A DNA stretch of 64,000 nucleotides, from the NCBI RefSeq assembly GCF_038502225.1, contig NC_091311.1:32013716-32077715 (forward strand), in the 5' to 3' direction. Both the position numbers and the translations under genes were made by a program. A model generated the notes under the pieces. That model had not been told where the DNA came from. It did not search any database and was given only the letters and a program-made list of their open reading frames with translations. Shown here piece after piece: positions 20,392 to 31,294 of this stretch (positions within the stretch are counted from its first letter, which is position 1; each line of letters starts with the position of its first letter). The stretch is from Cherax quadricarinatus. Its lineage: Eukaryota; Arthropoda; Malacostraca; Decapoda; Parastacidae.

Positions 20392-22335
20392 CCTACCTGG
20401 AGTCTACCTGGAGGGCATTCCGGGGATCAACGTCCCCGCGGCCCGGTCCACGACCAGGCCTCCCGGTGGATCAGGGCCTGATCAACGAGGCTGTTACTGC
20501 TGGCCGCACGTAATCCAACGTACGAACCACAGCCCGGCTGATCCGGCACCGTCTTTAGGTATATGTCCAGCTCCCTCTTGAAGACAACCAGGGGTCTTCC
20601 CGTAATGCCCCTTATTGCTGGTGGGAGGCTGTTGAACAGTCTTGGGCCCCGGACACTTAATGTGTTTTCTCTTAGTGTACCAGTGACGCCCCTACTTTTC
20701 ACTGGGGGTATGTTGCATCGCCTGCCAAGTCTTTTGCTTTCGTATGGAGTGATTGCTGTGTGCATATTAGGGACCAGTCCCTCCAGAATCTTCCAGGTGT
20801 AGATTATGATATCTCTCTCTCGTATGCGCTCTAGTGAGTACAAGTCAAGTGCTTCCAGGCGCTCCCAGTAGTTAAGGTGCTTGATGGAACTTATACGTGC
20901 AGTAAAGGTTCTCTGCACATTCTCCAGCTCTGCAATTTCACCTGCCTTGAATGGGGATGTTAATGTACAGCAGTATTCCAGCCTAGAAAGAATAAGTGAT
21001 TTAAAAAGAATCATCATTGGCTTAGCATCTCTTGTCTTGAATGTTCTCATTATCCATCCTATCAGTTTCCTAGCAGATGTGATAGTGGCAGTGTTGTGAT
21101 CCTTGAAGGTGAGATCCTCTGACATTACCACTCCCAGGTCTCTCACATTACTTTTCCTCTCTATTGTGTGATTGAAGTTTGTAGTATACTCAGTCCTAGT
21201 TATTATTTCCTCCAGTTTTCCATAACGGAGTAGTTGGAATTTGTCTTCATTGAACATCATATTGTTCTCTGTTGCCCATTGGAAAACTTGGTTTATATCT
21301 TCTTGGAGGTTTGCCGTGTCCTCAATAGATGACACTCTCATGCAGATCCTAGTATCGTCTGCAAAAGATGATACAGCGCTGTGGTTTACATCTCTGTCTA
21401 TGTCTGATATTAGAATAAGGAACAGGATAGGTGCGAGTACTGTGCCTTGTGGGACAGAGCTCTTCACTATGGCAGCATCTGATTTAACTCTGTTTACCAC
21501 TACTCTTTGTGTGCGATTGGTTAGAAAGTTGAAGATCCATCTGCCTACTTTGCCGGTTATTCCTTTGGCACGCATTTTGTGTGCTATTACACCATGGTCG
21601 CACTTGTCAAAGGCTTTTGCGAAGTCTATGTATACTACATCCGCATTTTGTTTGTTTTCCAGTGCATCTAGGACCATATCATAGTGGTCAAGCAGTTGCG
21701 AAAGGCAGGAGCGACCTGCTCTGAAACCATGTTGCCCTGGGTTGTGCAATTTTTGGGAGTCCAGGTGGTTTGCTATCCTGCTTCTTAGAACTCTTTCAAA
21801 GACTTTTATGATGTGGGACGTTAAAGCTATTGGTCTATAGTTCTTAGTTACTGCTTTGCTGCCACCTTTATGGAGTGGGGCTATATCTGTTGTTTTTAGT
21901 GACTGTGGAATCTCGATGTGTCTAAGCTCCTTCTCCATAGCATACTTAGCGCCCGTGAGAGGGGTTTCTTGCAGTTTTTAATGAACACCGAGTTCCACGA
22001 GTCTGGGCCTGGGGCTGAGTGCATGGGCATGTCGTCGATGGCTTTCTCAAAGTCTAGTGGAGATGGGTTATATCATAAATCTGGCCTACATTGGCAGGGT
22101 TTTGAGGCTCATTCATGAAAAAATTGTTTGGATCATCTATCTTTAAACTGGTTAGTGGCTCACTGAACACTGAGTCATACTGCAATTTCAGTATCTCGCT
22201 CATTTCTTTGTTGTCGTCAGTGTAGGATCCATCTTGTCTGAGCAGGGACCCTATACTAGAAGTGGTTTTTGACTTGTTTTTGGCATATGAAAAGAAATAT
22301 TTCGAATTTCTTTCAATTATAGTCTATCTGCTGAG
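20392..22335 (-). mobile_element. LINE B copy 2, best preserved, 5'-truncated
   Basis: The 3' terminus (minus) is the CTACCTGGAGTCTACCTGGA repeat at about 20392-20412. It covers the whole RT and C-terminal domain and runs into the linker upstream of RT (reading SKYFFSYAKNKSK near 22300), where homology stops. The endonuclease is absent, so this is a 5'-truncated copy, as expected of target-primed reverse transcription. Confidence 0.88.
20427..21938 (-). CDS. LINE B reverse transcriptase, 503 codons open
   Basis: RT landmarks in the 503-aa frame are YRPIALTS at 34-41, GFRAGRSC at 71-78 (motif 2/A region), VYIDFAKAFDKCDHG at 102-116 (motif A aspartates), VPQGTVLAP at 162-170 (motif B) and FADD at 192-195 (catalytic). 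The C-terminal domain carries LEYCCTLTSPF and the family-typical PDQPGCGSYVGLRAASSN end. The enzyme would copy element RNA at the nicked target. The frame has no stop but lacks its upstream part: coding-like sequence to about 22330 continues in other frames with stops, so the full ORF2 is broken. All catalytic residues are present. Clade: CR1/Jockey group, not refined. Confidence 0.88.
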   Translation of the reverse strand: MEKELRHIEIPQSLKTTDIAPLHKGGSKAVTKNYRPIALTSHIIKVFERVLRSRIANHLDSQKLHNPGQHGFRAGRSCLSQLLDHYDMVLDALENKQNADVVYIDFAKAFDKCDHGVIAHKMRAKGITGKVGRWIFNFLTNRTQRVVVNRVKSDAAIVKSSVPQGTVLAPILFLILISDIDRDVNHSAVSSFADDTRICMRVSSIEDTANLQEDINQVFQWATENNMMFNEDKFQLLRYGKLEEIITRTEYTTNFNHTIERKSNVRDLGVVMSEDLTFKDHNTATITSARKLIGWIMRTFKTRDAKPMMILFKSLILSRLEYCCTLTSPFKAGEIAELENVQRTFTARISSIKHLNYWERLEALDLYSLERIRERDIIIYTWKILEGLVPNMHTAITPYESKRLGRRCNIPPVKSRGVTGTLRENTLSVRGPRLFNSLPPAIRGITGRPLVVFKRELDIYLKTVPDQPGCGSYVGLRAASSNSLVDQALIHREAWSWTGPRGR

Positions 22336-22394
22336 TTTGTCTTGCTCCAAAACCCCATTACGACCAGGTCACAGGCCATTCATTACCTGTTTTC

Positions 22395-22500
22395 GTAATA
22401 TCCTCAAGATTTGTTAAGTTATACCATGAATTAAGGAAAGTTCCTAAACTTCACCTTACAAAAGCAAAGCAAATGCGATAATAATTATTTGGAGGCAGGG
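22395..22500. repeat. Inverted partner of the 19.92-20.01 kb repeat
   Basis: Reads on plus as CAAGATTTGTTAAGTTATAC, then GAATTAAGGAAAG and AAAGCAAATGCGATA. This is the reverse complement of the repeat on the other side of LINE B2. Confidence 0.65.
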
Positions 22501-22519
22501 GCCCTCAAGGAAGGTTCCT

Positions 22520-22672
22520 TGATGCTGGTGAGGAGCTCTTGATCTAGGGAATTGGATTTGTGCTCCATTTCCCTGAATTAAGCCTGAATACCTTCCATAT
22601 CCTTCCCCCCGCAGGTGCTGTATAATCCTACGGGTTAAGCGCTTCCCCCTTGATTATAATAATAGGAGACAG
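22520..22672 (+). mobile_element. SINE S1 copy
   Basis: Begins near GATGCTGGTGAGGAGCTCTT and ends GCTGTATAATCCTACGGGTT then AAGCGCTTCCCCCTTGATTATAATAAT (here shown in parts). The terminal CGGGTTAAGCGCTTCCCCC block and an A/T-rich simple tail recur at 27.1, 31.7, 58.9 and 63.4 kb. The interspersed distribution and tail suggest a SINE; tRNA ancestry is not shown clearly. Confidence 0.6.
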
Positions 22673-22839
22673 GGAAGCTCACGCGCCTCTAAAGTATCGC
22701 CAATCTTTATTAAGAATTAGTTATATAGATGAGCCTAAAATTAATGAGCCTGCAGCTTAGGGTAGGAGGCCGAGCAGCTCTCTAATGCGACTATGCGAGA
22801 TACTGGGGAGCCACTGTCTGGGTAACAGTTAGACAGACA

Positions 22840-23060
22840 TACACAAATAATCCGCACATGAAAGAGAGGAGCTTACGACGACGTTTCGGGTTATTTGTGT
22901 ATAAAGTCACACTTTGTAAATGGTCCAAGTCGGACCGAAACGTCGTCGTAAGCTCCTCTCTTCTATGTGCGGGTTATTTGTGTATCGTTCCAGTCATGGT
23001 ATTGTGCCTTTTTTTATTATTAGACAGACATAACCCGCACATAGCAGAATGAAACTAACG
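22840..23060 (+). repeat. Foldback repeat with GAAACGTCGTCG core
   Basis: Left arm 22862-22889 and right arm 22935-22962 are perfect reverse complements (28 bp). The right arm is preceded by a GGTCC-AAGTC-GGACC stem-loop followed immediately by GAAACGTCGTCG. AT- and GT-rich flanks (TTATTTGTGTAT) are also repeated on both sides. A partial third copy with CGACGACGC follows at about 23028-23100. Confidence 0.7.
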
Positions 23061-23108
23061 ACGACGCTGCTGTCCGACTTGAACCCATTTGTTTGTTCCA
23101 GTCACGGT

Positions 23109-23131
23109 ATTTTTTTTTTTTTTTTTTTTTA
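23109..23131. repeat. Poly-T run
   Basis: More than 20 consecutive T residues. Confidence 0.95.
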
Positions 23132-23224
23132 AGAACTATAGTTCGGTGTTGCTTACGATGGGAAGCGGTTGAAAAGGTGGTATCTAAGGTAGTTACAGAA
23201 TTAGTGGTTAAGATAGTGGGCGCC

Positions 23225-23460
23225 AGTAAGGTTGTGTGGGTAAAGACCTAGGGTAGGGAAGGGAGAAGTGAGAGGTAGAAGAGAAAGTGGGAAGAGGTAA
23301 AGATACATGGAGAGGGAGGAGAGAAGGAATGAAATATGGGAAAAAAAGTAGAGTGAAAAAAGTGATAGGAGAGGGAGTGAAAAGAGAGGAAATGAGAAGA
23401 GAGGGAAGGGAGAGTGAGAAAAGAGGGGAGGGAGAAGAGAGGGAGAGGAGGGAAGCGAGT
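23225..23460. repeat. Purine-rich (G/A) tract
   Basis: About 230 bp almost free of pyrimidines on the plus strand (GGGAAGGGAGAAG-like). The overlapping frames on both strands are composition artefacts. Confidence 0.85.
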
Positions 23461-23555
23461 GGTATCAGAGCTGTCGACAGCAGTGAGGGTTGTTAATCTG
23501 CAGAAAATGGTAGGATTGGCTGACAGATTGATTGAGCTGAACCACACGATGGAGG

Positions 23556-23557
<2 letters not shown>

Positions 23558-23654
<97 letters not shown>

Positions 23655-23680
23655 TGTCTGTCTGTGTGTGTGTCTGTGTG
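23558..23680. repeat. (TG)n microsatellite
   Basis: A pure TG run of about 95 bp followed by interrupted TG/TCTG. It directly abuts the 3' end of the minus-strand LINE A fragment and so is most simply an expanded LINE A (AC)n tail. Val/Cys repeat frames are artefacts. Confidence 0.95.
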
Positions 23681-23689
23681 TATTGACCT

Positions 23690-24140
23690 ACTTGGTACTC
23701 ACCTATTTGTGGTTGCAGGGGTTGTGTCACAGCTGCTGTCCCTGCCTCTTAGCTAGTCGATACTAGATCCACTCTCTCCCTGCTCCAAGAGCTTTATCGT
23801 GCCTTTTTAAACCTGTGTATGGATCCTGCCTCTACTCTATCACTCTCCAAATTATTCCACTTCCTGACAACTCCATGACTGAAGAAATGCTTCCTAACAT
23901 CCCCGTGACTCATCTGAGTTTTCAACTTCCAGCTGTGACCCCTTCTTGTTGTGTCACATCTCTGGAACATTGTCCTTATCCACCTTGTCGTTTCCTCTCA
24001 GTATTTTATACGTCGTTATCATGTCCTTCGTATTCCTCTTGTCCTCCAGTGTCGTCAGGTTGATATCCCTTAACCTCTCCTCGTAGAACATGCCCCTCAG
24101 CTCCGGGACTAGTCTTGTTGCAAACCTTTGCACTGAAGTC
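23690..24140 (-). pseudogene. LINE A fragment, 3' end, minus strand
   Basis: Plus-strand reading CTATTTGTGGTTGCAGGGGT and onward is the reverse complement of the LINE A 3' UTR and C-terminal RT region (compare 3780-4210). Stops occur in all frames. It is truncated at about 24140 where homology to the QRFATRL region ends. Confidence 0.85.
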
Positions 24141-24249
24141 TCAATATGACTGTGTTCAGTGAACCGTTAATCAGACTTAAGATTGACATCTGAATAAATT
24201 TTTTCGTAAACAAGACTCAAAACTTTGTAACATCTCCAAAATTTCCGAT

Positions 24250-24560
24250 ATTATCTTAACCCGTTTTTTAGAGGTGCGAAAATTCCTAAAACAATTACCA
24301 GATCTATCTATATTTGGTATGTTAAGTCATTTATATCACATCCAGCGTCTGCCTCAGAAGCTTGTAGGATACATAAACTATGGTTGTCTACCTATGGATA
24401 AATTACAGATGTCTCCATTTAAATGAGTCCTTTAAAATGGACCCGTTTTCTAGAGGTGCAGAAACTCCTAAGATAATTAACAGTGATATCTATATTTGGT
24501 ATGTAAAGTCATTTATATCATACCGTAGTATGACCGAATTTTTGAGAATTGCCATGTCAC
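24250..24560. repeat. AT-rich segment duplicated in direct orientation
   Basis: About 24258-24335 and 24438-24525 share CCCGTTTT(T/C)TAGAGGTGC, CTATATTTGGTATGT and AAGTCATTTATATCA. The repeat unit is about 80 bp at an offset of about 180 bp. Origin unknown. Confidence 0.6.
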
Positions 24561-25190
24561 GTTTGTTAGGTTACTACTACAGTATCAGTGCCTGTGGGCT
24601 GGCTGTCTTCTAATGCTAAAATATTCAATCTTTCTGGCTATGGCTACTGGTAAGCCTGGGTGCACTTCCTGCCTCCTGTCTCCTACCTCCAGCCTCTCCT
24701 CATTCCAGCAAAAGTGCTTCCTGTGATCGTATTTTCTTGGACCTCTTCTTTTCTGCAACATCGCAAGCTCCTGATGTTGTGTTTATTGCAACACGAAAGG
24801 CCTAGAGCTATCATTCAACTCCACCCCGTGGTTGTTCTGCATCTTCTATCGCTTCTTCGTTATTTCTGCATAATTAACTGCAAAGGGAAAACATCTCCAT
24901 ATTTTCTACATAAAACTGGCAATATATACGGCTATACACATTCTAGTAACACTCCTGATAATATGTTACCAAATGTAAACGGAATTTGAGGAATGGGTTA
25001 TATAACTTTGATCACAGGGCAGCTGTATGTGTCAATATTCGCATGAACCTTATTCCCGGTACTGGAAACCATATTTGAAAATTTGAAGACGGTCGGATGA
25101 GGCATTCTCAAGCAGTAACCGAATTTGTGGAGGAAGTTTGAATGAAGAAAAAATAACACAAAACCAAAAGAATTCAGGCAAGGACTTAGA
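24561..25190. other. Spacer, nothing recognised
   Basis: The frame 24660-24989 has no recognisable domain. Confidence 0.4.
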
Positions 25191-25435
25191 GACCACCTTC
25201 AAGATCACCTTAAAGCTCTCCTCTACGTCCCCTTCAAGATCCTCTTAAGGTCCCCCTCAAGGTCCCCTTCAATATGCCCTTCAACGTTTCTTTCATGATC
25301 CCCTTCAAGGTTCCTTGTAAGATCCCCTCGAGGTCCTCTTCAACATCCCTTCAAGATCCCCCTCAAGGTTGCCTTCAAGATCTCCTTGAGGTCCCCTTCA
25401 AGATCCCTTCAATGTCCCCATCAGGATCCCCTAAC
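25190..25435. repeat. Degenerate CCCCTTCAAGATC repeat
   Basis: About 15-20 variants of a 12-18 bp unit built from CCCCTTCAAGATC / CCCCTCAAGGTC over about 240 bp. Confidence 0.75.
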
Positions 25436-25518
25436 AATAACATCATCTTTTGACAGTTGCTTCAAGGACTTAGGGAAATGAGTTTGGTATTGGTAGTGAT
25501 GGGAGATTGCTAGTGTCT

Positions 25519-25520
25519 GC

Positions 25521-25584
<64 letters not shown>

Positions 25585-25880
25585 GGTGTTGTTGGTGTTG
25601 GTGGTGTTGTTGTTGTTGGTGGTGGTTATGGTGTTAATAGTGGTGGTATGGGTGTTGGTGATGGTAGTGGGTGGTGAAGGTGGGATGGTTGTGAGTTGTG
25701 GTATTGTGGTGGTGGTTATGATGATGGTGGTTATGATGGTGGTTATGATGGTGGTCGTGTTAGTGGTTATGGCGGTCGTGGTTATGGCGGTCGTGGTTAT
25801 TGTGATGGTGGTAGGGGTGGTGATGGTGGTAGAAGTGGTGATGGTGGTGATGGTGTGGTGATGGTAGTGGTAGCAGCGGT
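25519..25880. repeat. (GTT)n grading into GGT-rich array
   Basis: A pure GTT run at about 25519-25585, then GTTGGTGTTGGT and irregular GGTGGTNATG units to 25880, where it abuts LINE B copy 3. Leu/Val-rich frames are artefacts. Confidence 0.92.
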
Positions 25881-25883
25881 GTG

Positions 25884-26915
25884 ATAATCCTCATATCAGA
25901 CATAGAGAGAGACGTAACCCACAGCACCGATACGTATCATCCTTGGCAGACGATACTAGGATCTGCATGAGGCTGTCATCTGCTGAGGACGCGGTTAACC
26001 TCCAAGAAGATATAAACAAAGTTTTCCAGTGGGCAACGGTAAACAATATGACGTTCAATGAGGACAAATTCCAACTACTCCGTTATGGAAAACTGGAGGA
26101 GATAATAACTAGAACAGAGTATACTACAGACTCTGGCCATACGATAGAGCGGAAAAATAATGTAAGGGACCTGGGAGTAGTAATGTCTGAGGATCTCACT
26201 TTCAAGGAACACAACAGTGCTACGATCACAAGTGCAAAGAAAATGATAAGATGGATAATGAGAACGTTCAAAACGAGAGATGCCAAGCCAATGATGATCC
26301 TTTTCAAATCACTTGTTCTCTCTAGGCTGGAATACTGCTGTACATTAACATCTCCGTTCAAAGCAGGTGAAATTGCAGATCTAGAGAGCGTCCAGAGAAC
26401 CTTAACTTAACGTATAAGTTCTGTCAAGCACCTTAACTACTGGGAACGCTTGGAAGCACTTGACTTGTACTCGTTGTAACGCAGAAGAGAGAGATATATC
26501 ATAATCTACACTTTGAAAATCCTGGAAGGAATGGTCCCAAATCTGCACATAGAAATCACTCCCTACGAAAGTAAAAGACTTGACAGGCGATGCAAAATAC
26601 CCCAAATTAAAAGTAGGGACGCCATTGGTACACTAAGAAAACACCATAAGTGTCCGGGGCCCAAGACTGTTCAACAGCCTCCCACCAAGCATAAGGGAAA
26701 TTATCAATAAACCCCTGGCTGCCTTCAAGAGAGAGCTGGACAGATACCTAAAGTCAGTGCCGAATCAGCCGGGCTGTGGTTCGTACGTTGGACTACATGC
26801 GGCCAGCAGTAACACTCTCGTTGATCAGGCCCTGATCCACCAGGAGACCTGGTCGTGGACCGGGCCGCGGGGGCGTTAATCCCCGGAATCCCCTCCAGGT
26901 AGACTCCAGGTAGTG
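25884..26915 (+). mobile_element. LINE B copy 3, 5'-truncated
   Basis: Starts within RT (ILISDIERD-like) immediately after the GGT array. It contains a decayed motif C reading MADDTRICM (the F of FADD is not preserved; an extra insertion near 25930 shifts the frame). The thumb and C-terminus are present with stops at about 26408 and 26478. The 3' end has the GGTAGACTCCAGGTAG repeats near 26895-26915. Confidence 0.86.
25943..26410 (+). pseudogene. LINE B RT fragment of copy 3
   Basis: 155 codons from just before the catalytic DD to a TAA within the LTARISS-like region, closely matching the intact minus-strand copy. Downstream pieces (26513-26710) continue in another frame. Confidence 0.75.
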
Positions 26916-27840
26916 CTAAACGCACATTTGATAACTGTATGTGCTCAATAATGCTTGTTATGTCTCAGATTCAAAGCGACTTAGACTTGCACAGTGGGAG
27001 ACAAGTCCCTGAGTAACCTAACATCTTAACCAACAAGGCAACCAAACAGCTTGCTTGAACAATATGATGAACAATCAGCTGAACAGCAATAATGTATGAA
27101 GCAGTAGAATTATAATAAAAAAGAAGCGCTAAACCCACTAGGGTCATACAGCTCTGCATACAAAGCAGCAGTAAACAGCACACTGTCAGGCAAGGAACAA
27201 GGACATACGACCCTAACAGTGACGACCTTCAACAGATCCTACACAAAGGGCATAACACTCCCTTAATACTGAAACGGAGTTCAGCATTACCAAATCCCTG
27301 ACTACGGTAGTACGGTAGTACGTACGTATTATAATAAGAGTGTGTCTCCACGACACAATCTCTGTAGAACGTCAAATATCACTGTCTAAATAATGTTCTG
27401 TGGTGAACAGAGTTGCACTGAGTTGCGAGATTATGTCTCGGCTCACCAACGAAGACATAATCTACCAAAAACATAATCTAAATCAGAGAAACGAGATGTT
27501 TCTCCTTAGAGAAGCAGCGAAGGAGAGAGAGAAGTAAGGACTGCAGCTCCGACATCAGAGGTGTCACATGACTTGTACCAGGTTCTACATGACAAGAAAC
27601 TGACTAACAATCGGGTAGGTAGTTTGCAAGTGCTGGTAGCCAGTCAAAACTCTCTAACGGTGAACACACTGAGAAGTGTAGTTGTACATCCTACCTACAT
27701 ACGTATTAAGTCAAATAATAATGTATAGCAAGATATTTTCATTTTAGGTATTAATAAAAACATCGGTAATATGAAATTTTATGAAAACTCAATATATATA
27801 TAAATAATATACGTACATTGTTTCCTTTTCATGGGGTGCA
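26916..27840. other. Spacer with a SINE S1 fragment
   Basis: A fragment at about 27115-27160 reads AAGCGCTAAACCCACTAGGG then TCATACAGC, the reverse complement of the SINE S1 end. No gene was recognised elsewhere. Confidence 0.5.
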
Positions 27841-27844
27841 ACAC

Positions 27845-28035
27845 GGTGGTAGTAGTGGTGATGGTGATGGTGATGGTGGTAGTGGTGGTGGTGATGGTAG
27901 TTTTAGTGGTAGTGGTGGTGGTGTTGGTTGTGATGGTGGTAATGGTGGTGGTAGTGATGGTTGTGGTGATAGTGGTGATGATAGTGGTGGTGGTGATGAT
28001 GGTGGTTGTGGTAGTGGTGGTGGAGGGGATGGTAG
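27845..28035. repeat. GGT/GAT-rich simple repeat
   Basis: Irregular GGTGATGGT units over about 190 bp. Overlapping plus and minus frames (Gly/Asp, Val/Met, Thr) are artefacts. Confidence 0.9.
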
Positions 28036-28540
28036 CTAACACCCGCGGGAAATGATCAGGCTGGGAATGAGTCTGTCAGGTTGATACCCACTCACCCGTA
28101 ACTGACACTTTCCCCTCCTCTCTGCCTCTCCCTCTCCCTCTCCCCCTCTTCCTCTCCTTCTCCCATCTCCCTCTCTCCTTCCCCTCCCCTCCGGCCAAAT
28201 CCCAGGACCGCCCTCCGAGTTATTAACTCTGCACGTGGCTCTACATATGTGCATTTTAATCTTTATAATCAACATATGCAATGGTGTACAGAGGCCATTG
28301 ATCCTTGGCTGTCTTGAGGTTATTTTCTAGTTTCTGCTTCAAGATTTTTATTAAAATTTTTAATGTTTGTTTATTCCTTCACTGGTGAAAGTTATTTTCC
28401 ATTATCGAGTGTATTTTTTTGTGTTTGTGTCTAATTATATGTTTCATCACTGTTTGTAGTGATATTACTTGTCTTACTATCTTTGCGTAGGTTGAAATTC
28501 AACTCCTGGGCTCCGCCTCTTAATTTCAGACTGACCGCCA
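28036..28540. other. Spacer, partly C/T-rich
   Basis: 28105-28190 is CTCTCCC-rich. Nothing else was assigned. Confidence 0.45.
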
Positions 28541-28544
28541 CCTT

Positions 28545-30125
28545 CAGGATATAGGCATAAACCGGAAGGTAGGCAAATGGATTTTCAAATTTCTGACAGA
28601 TAAAATATAAGGAGAAGCGGTAAACGGAACAAAATCCAGCATTAGTGAGGTAAAAAGCTCAGGACCTCAAGGCACGTCCTGGCGCCTCTTTTGTTTCTTA
28701 TCCTCATATTAGACGTAGAAACACTCGTCACAGTTATTTTTTATCATCATTGGCGCATGATACCAAGATAAGCATAAAATATCACCTAGGTAAAAATATA
28801 GAAAAATGCAGCGTCTTCCAGTGAACAGTGAAGAACAACTTGACGTTCAGTGGTGTTGTGTTCTAACTGCTAAGATGTGGAAATAAGAACTCAAAAAGAA
28901 CATTGTATACAAAACCCAAGAAGAACATTAAATAAAGCGAAAGGAACTAGTGAAAAATCTTAGTAATTATGTTGGTTGACCTTACTTTCAAAGAGCACAA
29001 TAAGGTAAATTATCACTACAGCCAGGAAAATGACAGCTTGGATAATGAGACCTTTCAAAACAAGGGAAACAGTGCTATGGTGACACTATTCAAACCGTTA
29101 GTGTTCTCTCGTTAAGAGTATTGTTAAGTGTTGACTGCCCCGTTCAGAGCAGTGGAGGTCTGAGTAGGAATAGATAGATTATTTACGGCCTGCATAGCGC
29201 CAATAAAGCATTAAAGTTACTGAGGGCGCCTCAGAGTCCTAAATATGTACTTGCAGGAGCAAAGGAGAGAGATATGGTAATATATACATGGAAATTACAT
29301 GAGGGTCTAGTCCCAAATCTGTATACTGCCATAACATACTGGAGTGAGAGATATGGGATGAAGTGTAAAATTAACTCAGTGAAAAACAGGGGCGCAAAAT
29401 GAAAATACTATTCATCCTTCTAGACTATTCAGCATCTTACCAGAAGATATCTAAAACACTGCTGGGACAAGTGTAAAGATCTTCAAGAGGAAACTGGACA
29501 AGTGTCTCCACCAAATGAAAGATCAATCAGGCTGTAATGGATGTGTGGGCGAGCGGGCCGCCAGCAGCAACACTCTAGTTGAAAATTAGGCACATATGCA
29601 ACATCTGGGTATCTTTAATGTAGACGTTTCGCTTCCAGTAGCTTTGTCAACAGAAATTCTAGGACATAATTTAAAAACAGTAGAACTTGTTGGAACTGTA
29701 TACCATTCATGAACAACTTGTCAGACATTGCAACATCACGGAATCTTGGTTAAAAGGACATCTCCACAACCTTCTTCACTTCTATTAACCCGTCCCTCGG
29801 GTATGACCAACTTCCACTGGGGAATCCCGCCTACCAGTGACAATGACTTCGTCTGCTACCTGTCCCTCTCCTCCCTTATCACCTGACGCCAGTATATAAG
29901 CGCCAGTCTTCTTGCCTGTGCTCCAGATTCTTCGCGACTACGGTGCTCTTTACACCAACTCCAAGGCTGAGAGACTGATTACCTCATCTTTTGTATATGG
30001 TTCTAGTGTCTTCAAATTATGTCCTACATTAATGGTACCCAGTTGTTGCACATGTGTGTAATTTTTATCTTGTCAGTATTATATACTATTCATGTACAAC
30101 ACTCTAGTTGACCAGGTAAGCATCA
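28545..30125 (+). pseudogene. LINE B copy, eroded, split by a Penelope-like insertion
   Basis: Plus-strand sequence from about 28545 to 29582 follows LINE B from before motif B (GGATTTTCAAATTTCTGACA region) to the C-terminus (GGCTGTAATGGATG... GCCAGCAGCAACACTCTAG). The LINE then resumes at 30097 for a few bases. Stops and small deletions are frequent. It is older than the copies at 8.4, 20.4 and 37 kb. Confidence 0.7.
29583..30096. mobile_element. Penelope-like non-autonomous insertion with 15-bp target-site duplication
   Basis: Flanked by CAACACTCTAGTTGA at 29568-29582 and 30097-30111, one copy of which belongs to LINE B. The left end reads on minus as GACAAAGCTACTGGAAGCGA followed by AACGTCTACATT; the right end as CATTAATGGTACCCAGTTGT then TGCACATGTG, so the termini are inverted relatives. 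The interior has CCAGTATATAAGCGCCAGTC (a TATA-like box). No coding frame. The relation to the 15.2-16.1 kb repeats is by shared words and layout. Confidence 0.65.
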
Positions 30126-30127
30126 GA

Positions 30128-30420
30128 CCGGTGGTCTGGTGGCTAAAGCTCCCGCTTCACACACGGAGGGCCCGGGTTCGATTCCCGGCGGGTGGAAACA
30201 TTTGACACGTTTCCTTACACCTGTTGTCCTGTTCACCTAGCAGCAAATAGGTACCTGGGTGTTAGTCGACTGGTGTGGGTCGCATCCTGGGGGACAAGAT
30301 TAAGGACCCCAATGGAAATAAGTTAGACAGTCCTCGATGACGCACTGACTTTCTTGGGTTATCCTGGGTGGCTAACCCTCCGGGGTTAAAAATCCGAACG
30401 AAATCTTATCTTAGCCTGGC
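30128..30420 (+). mobile_element. SINE S2, tRNA-derived
   Basis: The head reads GTGGTCTGGTGGCTAAAGCT and then CCCGGGTTCGATTCCCGG, giving a Pol III B box GGTTCGATTCC and an A-box-like TGGCTAAAGC about 35 bp upstream. The body (CACCTGTTGTCCTGTTCACC, GGGTGTTAGTCGACTGGTGT) recurs at 17.6, 31.8 and 54.3 kb. A tRNA-like head followed by an unrelated body defines a SINE. Not called a tRNA gene, because the acceptor stem is not complete. Confidence 0.78.
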
Positions 30421-30473
30421 CCAGAGTTTGGCTCCGGGAGTAGAACCTCTCGAAACACATCAGAGTTGCCCTT

Positions 30474-30478
<5 letters not shown>

Positions 30479-30514
<36 letters not shown>
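30479..30514. repeat. (CT)n microsatellite
   Basis: Pure CT run just after the S2 body; it could be the SINE tail. Confidence 0.9.
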
Positions 30515-30515
<1 letters not shown>

Positions 30516-31290
30516 GCACTCCTGCTGATGCCGGTAAAGGGCTTTTGATCTTTTCCTTGTATAGAACCTCATTCCAAAAGGTCTTTTTAGACCCATCCGG
30601 GTTTATCAATTTCAGTCCCCAAAGAATATAATAATACTGTATTTATAATCTGCTAGTTTTGAATCCGTGGTGTGGAGGATGTCTCTACTTTAATTCTTTA
30701 GTTCCTTTCACATCGAACTATAATACTGAAATAAATAGTGACAGCTATAATGGACCATACCTAAGCTGAGATATGTAATAATATAATACTAATTGATTAG
30801 CAGAAGCTGAACGTCATAAGAGTTCGCAATAAAGCCTTATGTAAACTAGATGTATTTCGGTCGCTGCGCGATTCGAGTATCCCAGTATTCTATAACTCCG
30901 GTCCCATGTGTCTCAATGCACGCGTAGTAAGTTGATAATGCAGTTAAATATTAGCATTGAAGATGTGAAGGTCGTCAGAAGAGGCAGTCACAAATTATCA
31001 AATGGAAACTATTATTCAAATTTCGTCAATAAAACAGTAAATGAGGGCATTCATAGACCAAATGTAATTCTAACCTTTTAAAAGAGACTAAGAAGACCAA
31101 TATCTTGAAATACACAAACACATTAAGTTAGAAGCCACTCAGAAGTTGTAGTATCAAATTATCAACATGGAAGTGTTGCAGATAATCAGATGTGACACTC
31201 GGAAATTCTGGAATGAAAAGCATTATTACAAGGTTTCAGATTCTTCAAAAAACAAAGAAACTGGGACCTACACAGGACAAACTCAATCCA
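30515..31290. other. Spacer, nothing recognised
   Basis: No convincing frame or RNA gene. Confidence 0.4.
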
Positions 31291-31294
31291 AACT

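Noticed and set aside
23248..23766. Val/Cys and His/Thr repeat frames
   Set aside because: Translation of the (TG)n array; no flanking coding signal.
30128..30205. Possible functional tRNA gene
   Set aside because: Good B box, but no complete acceptor stem and a SINE body follows; the same head recurs in other SINE copies.
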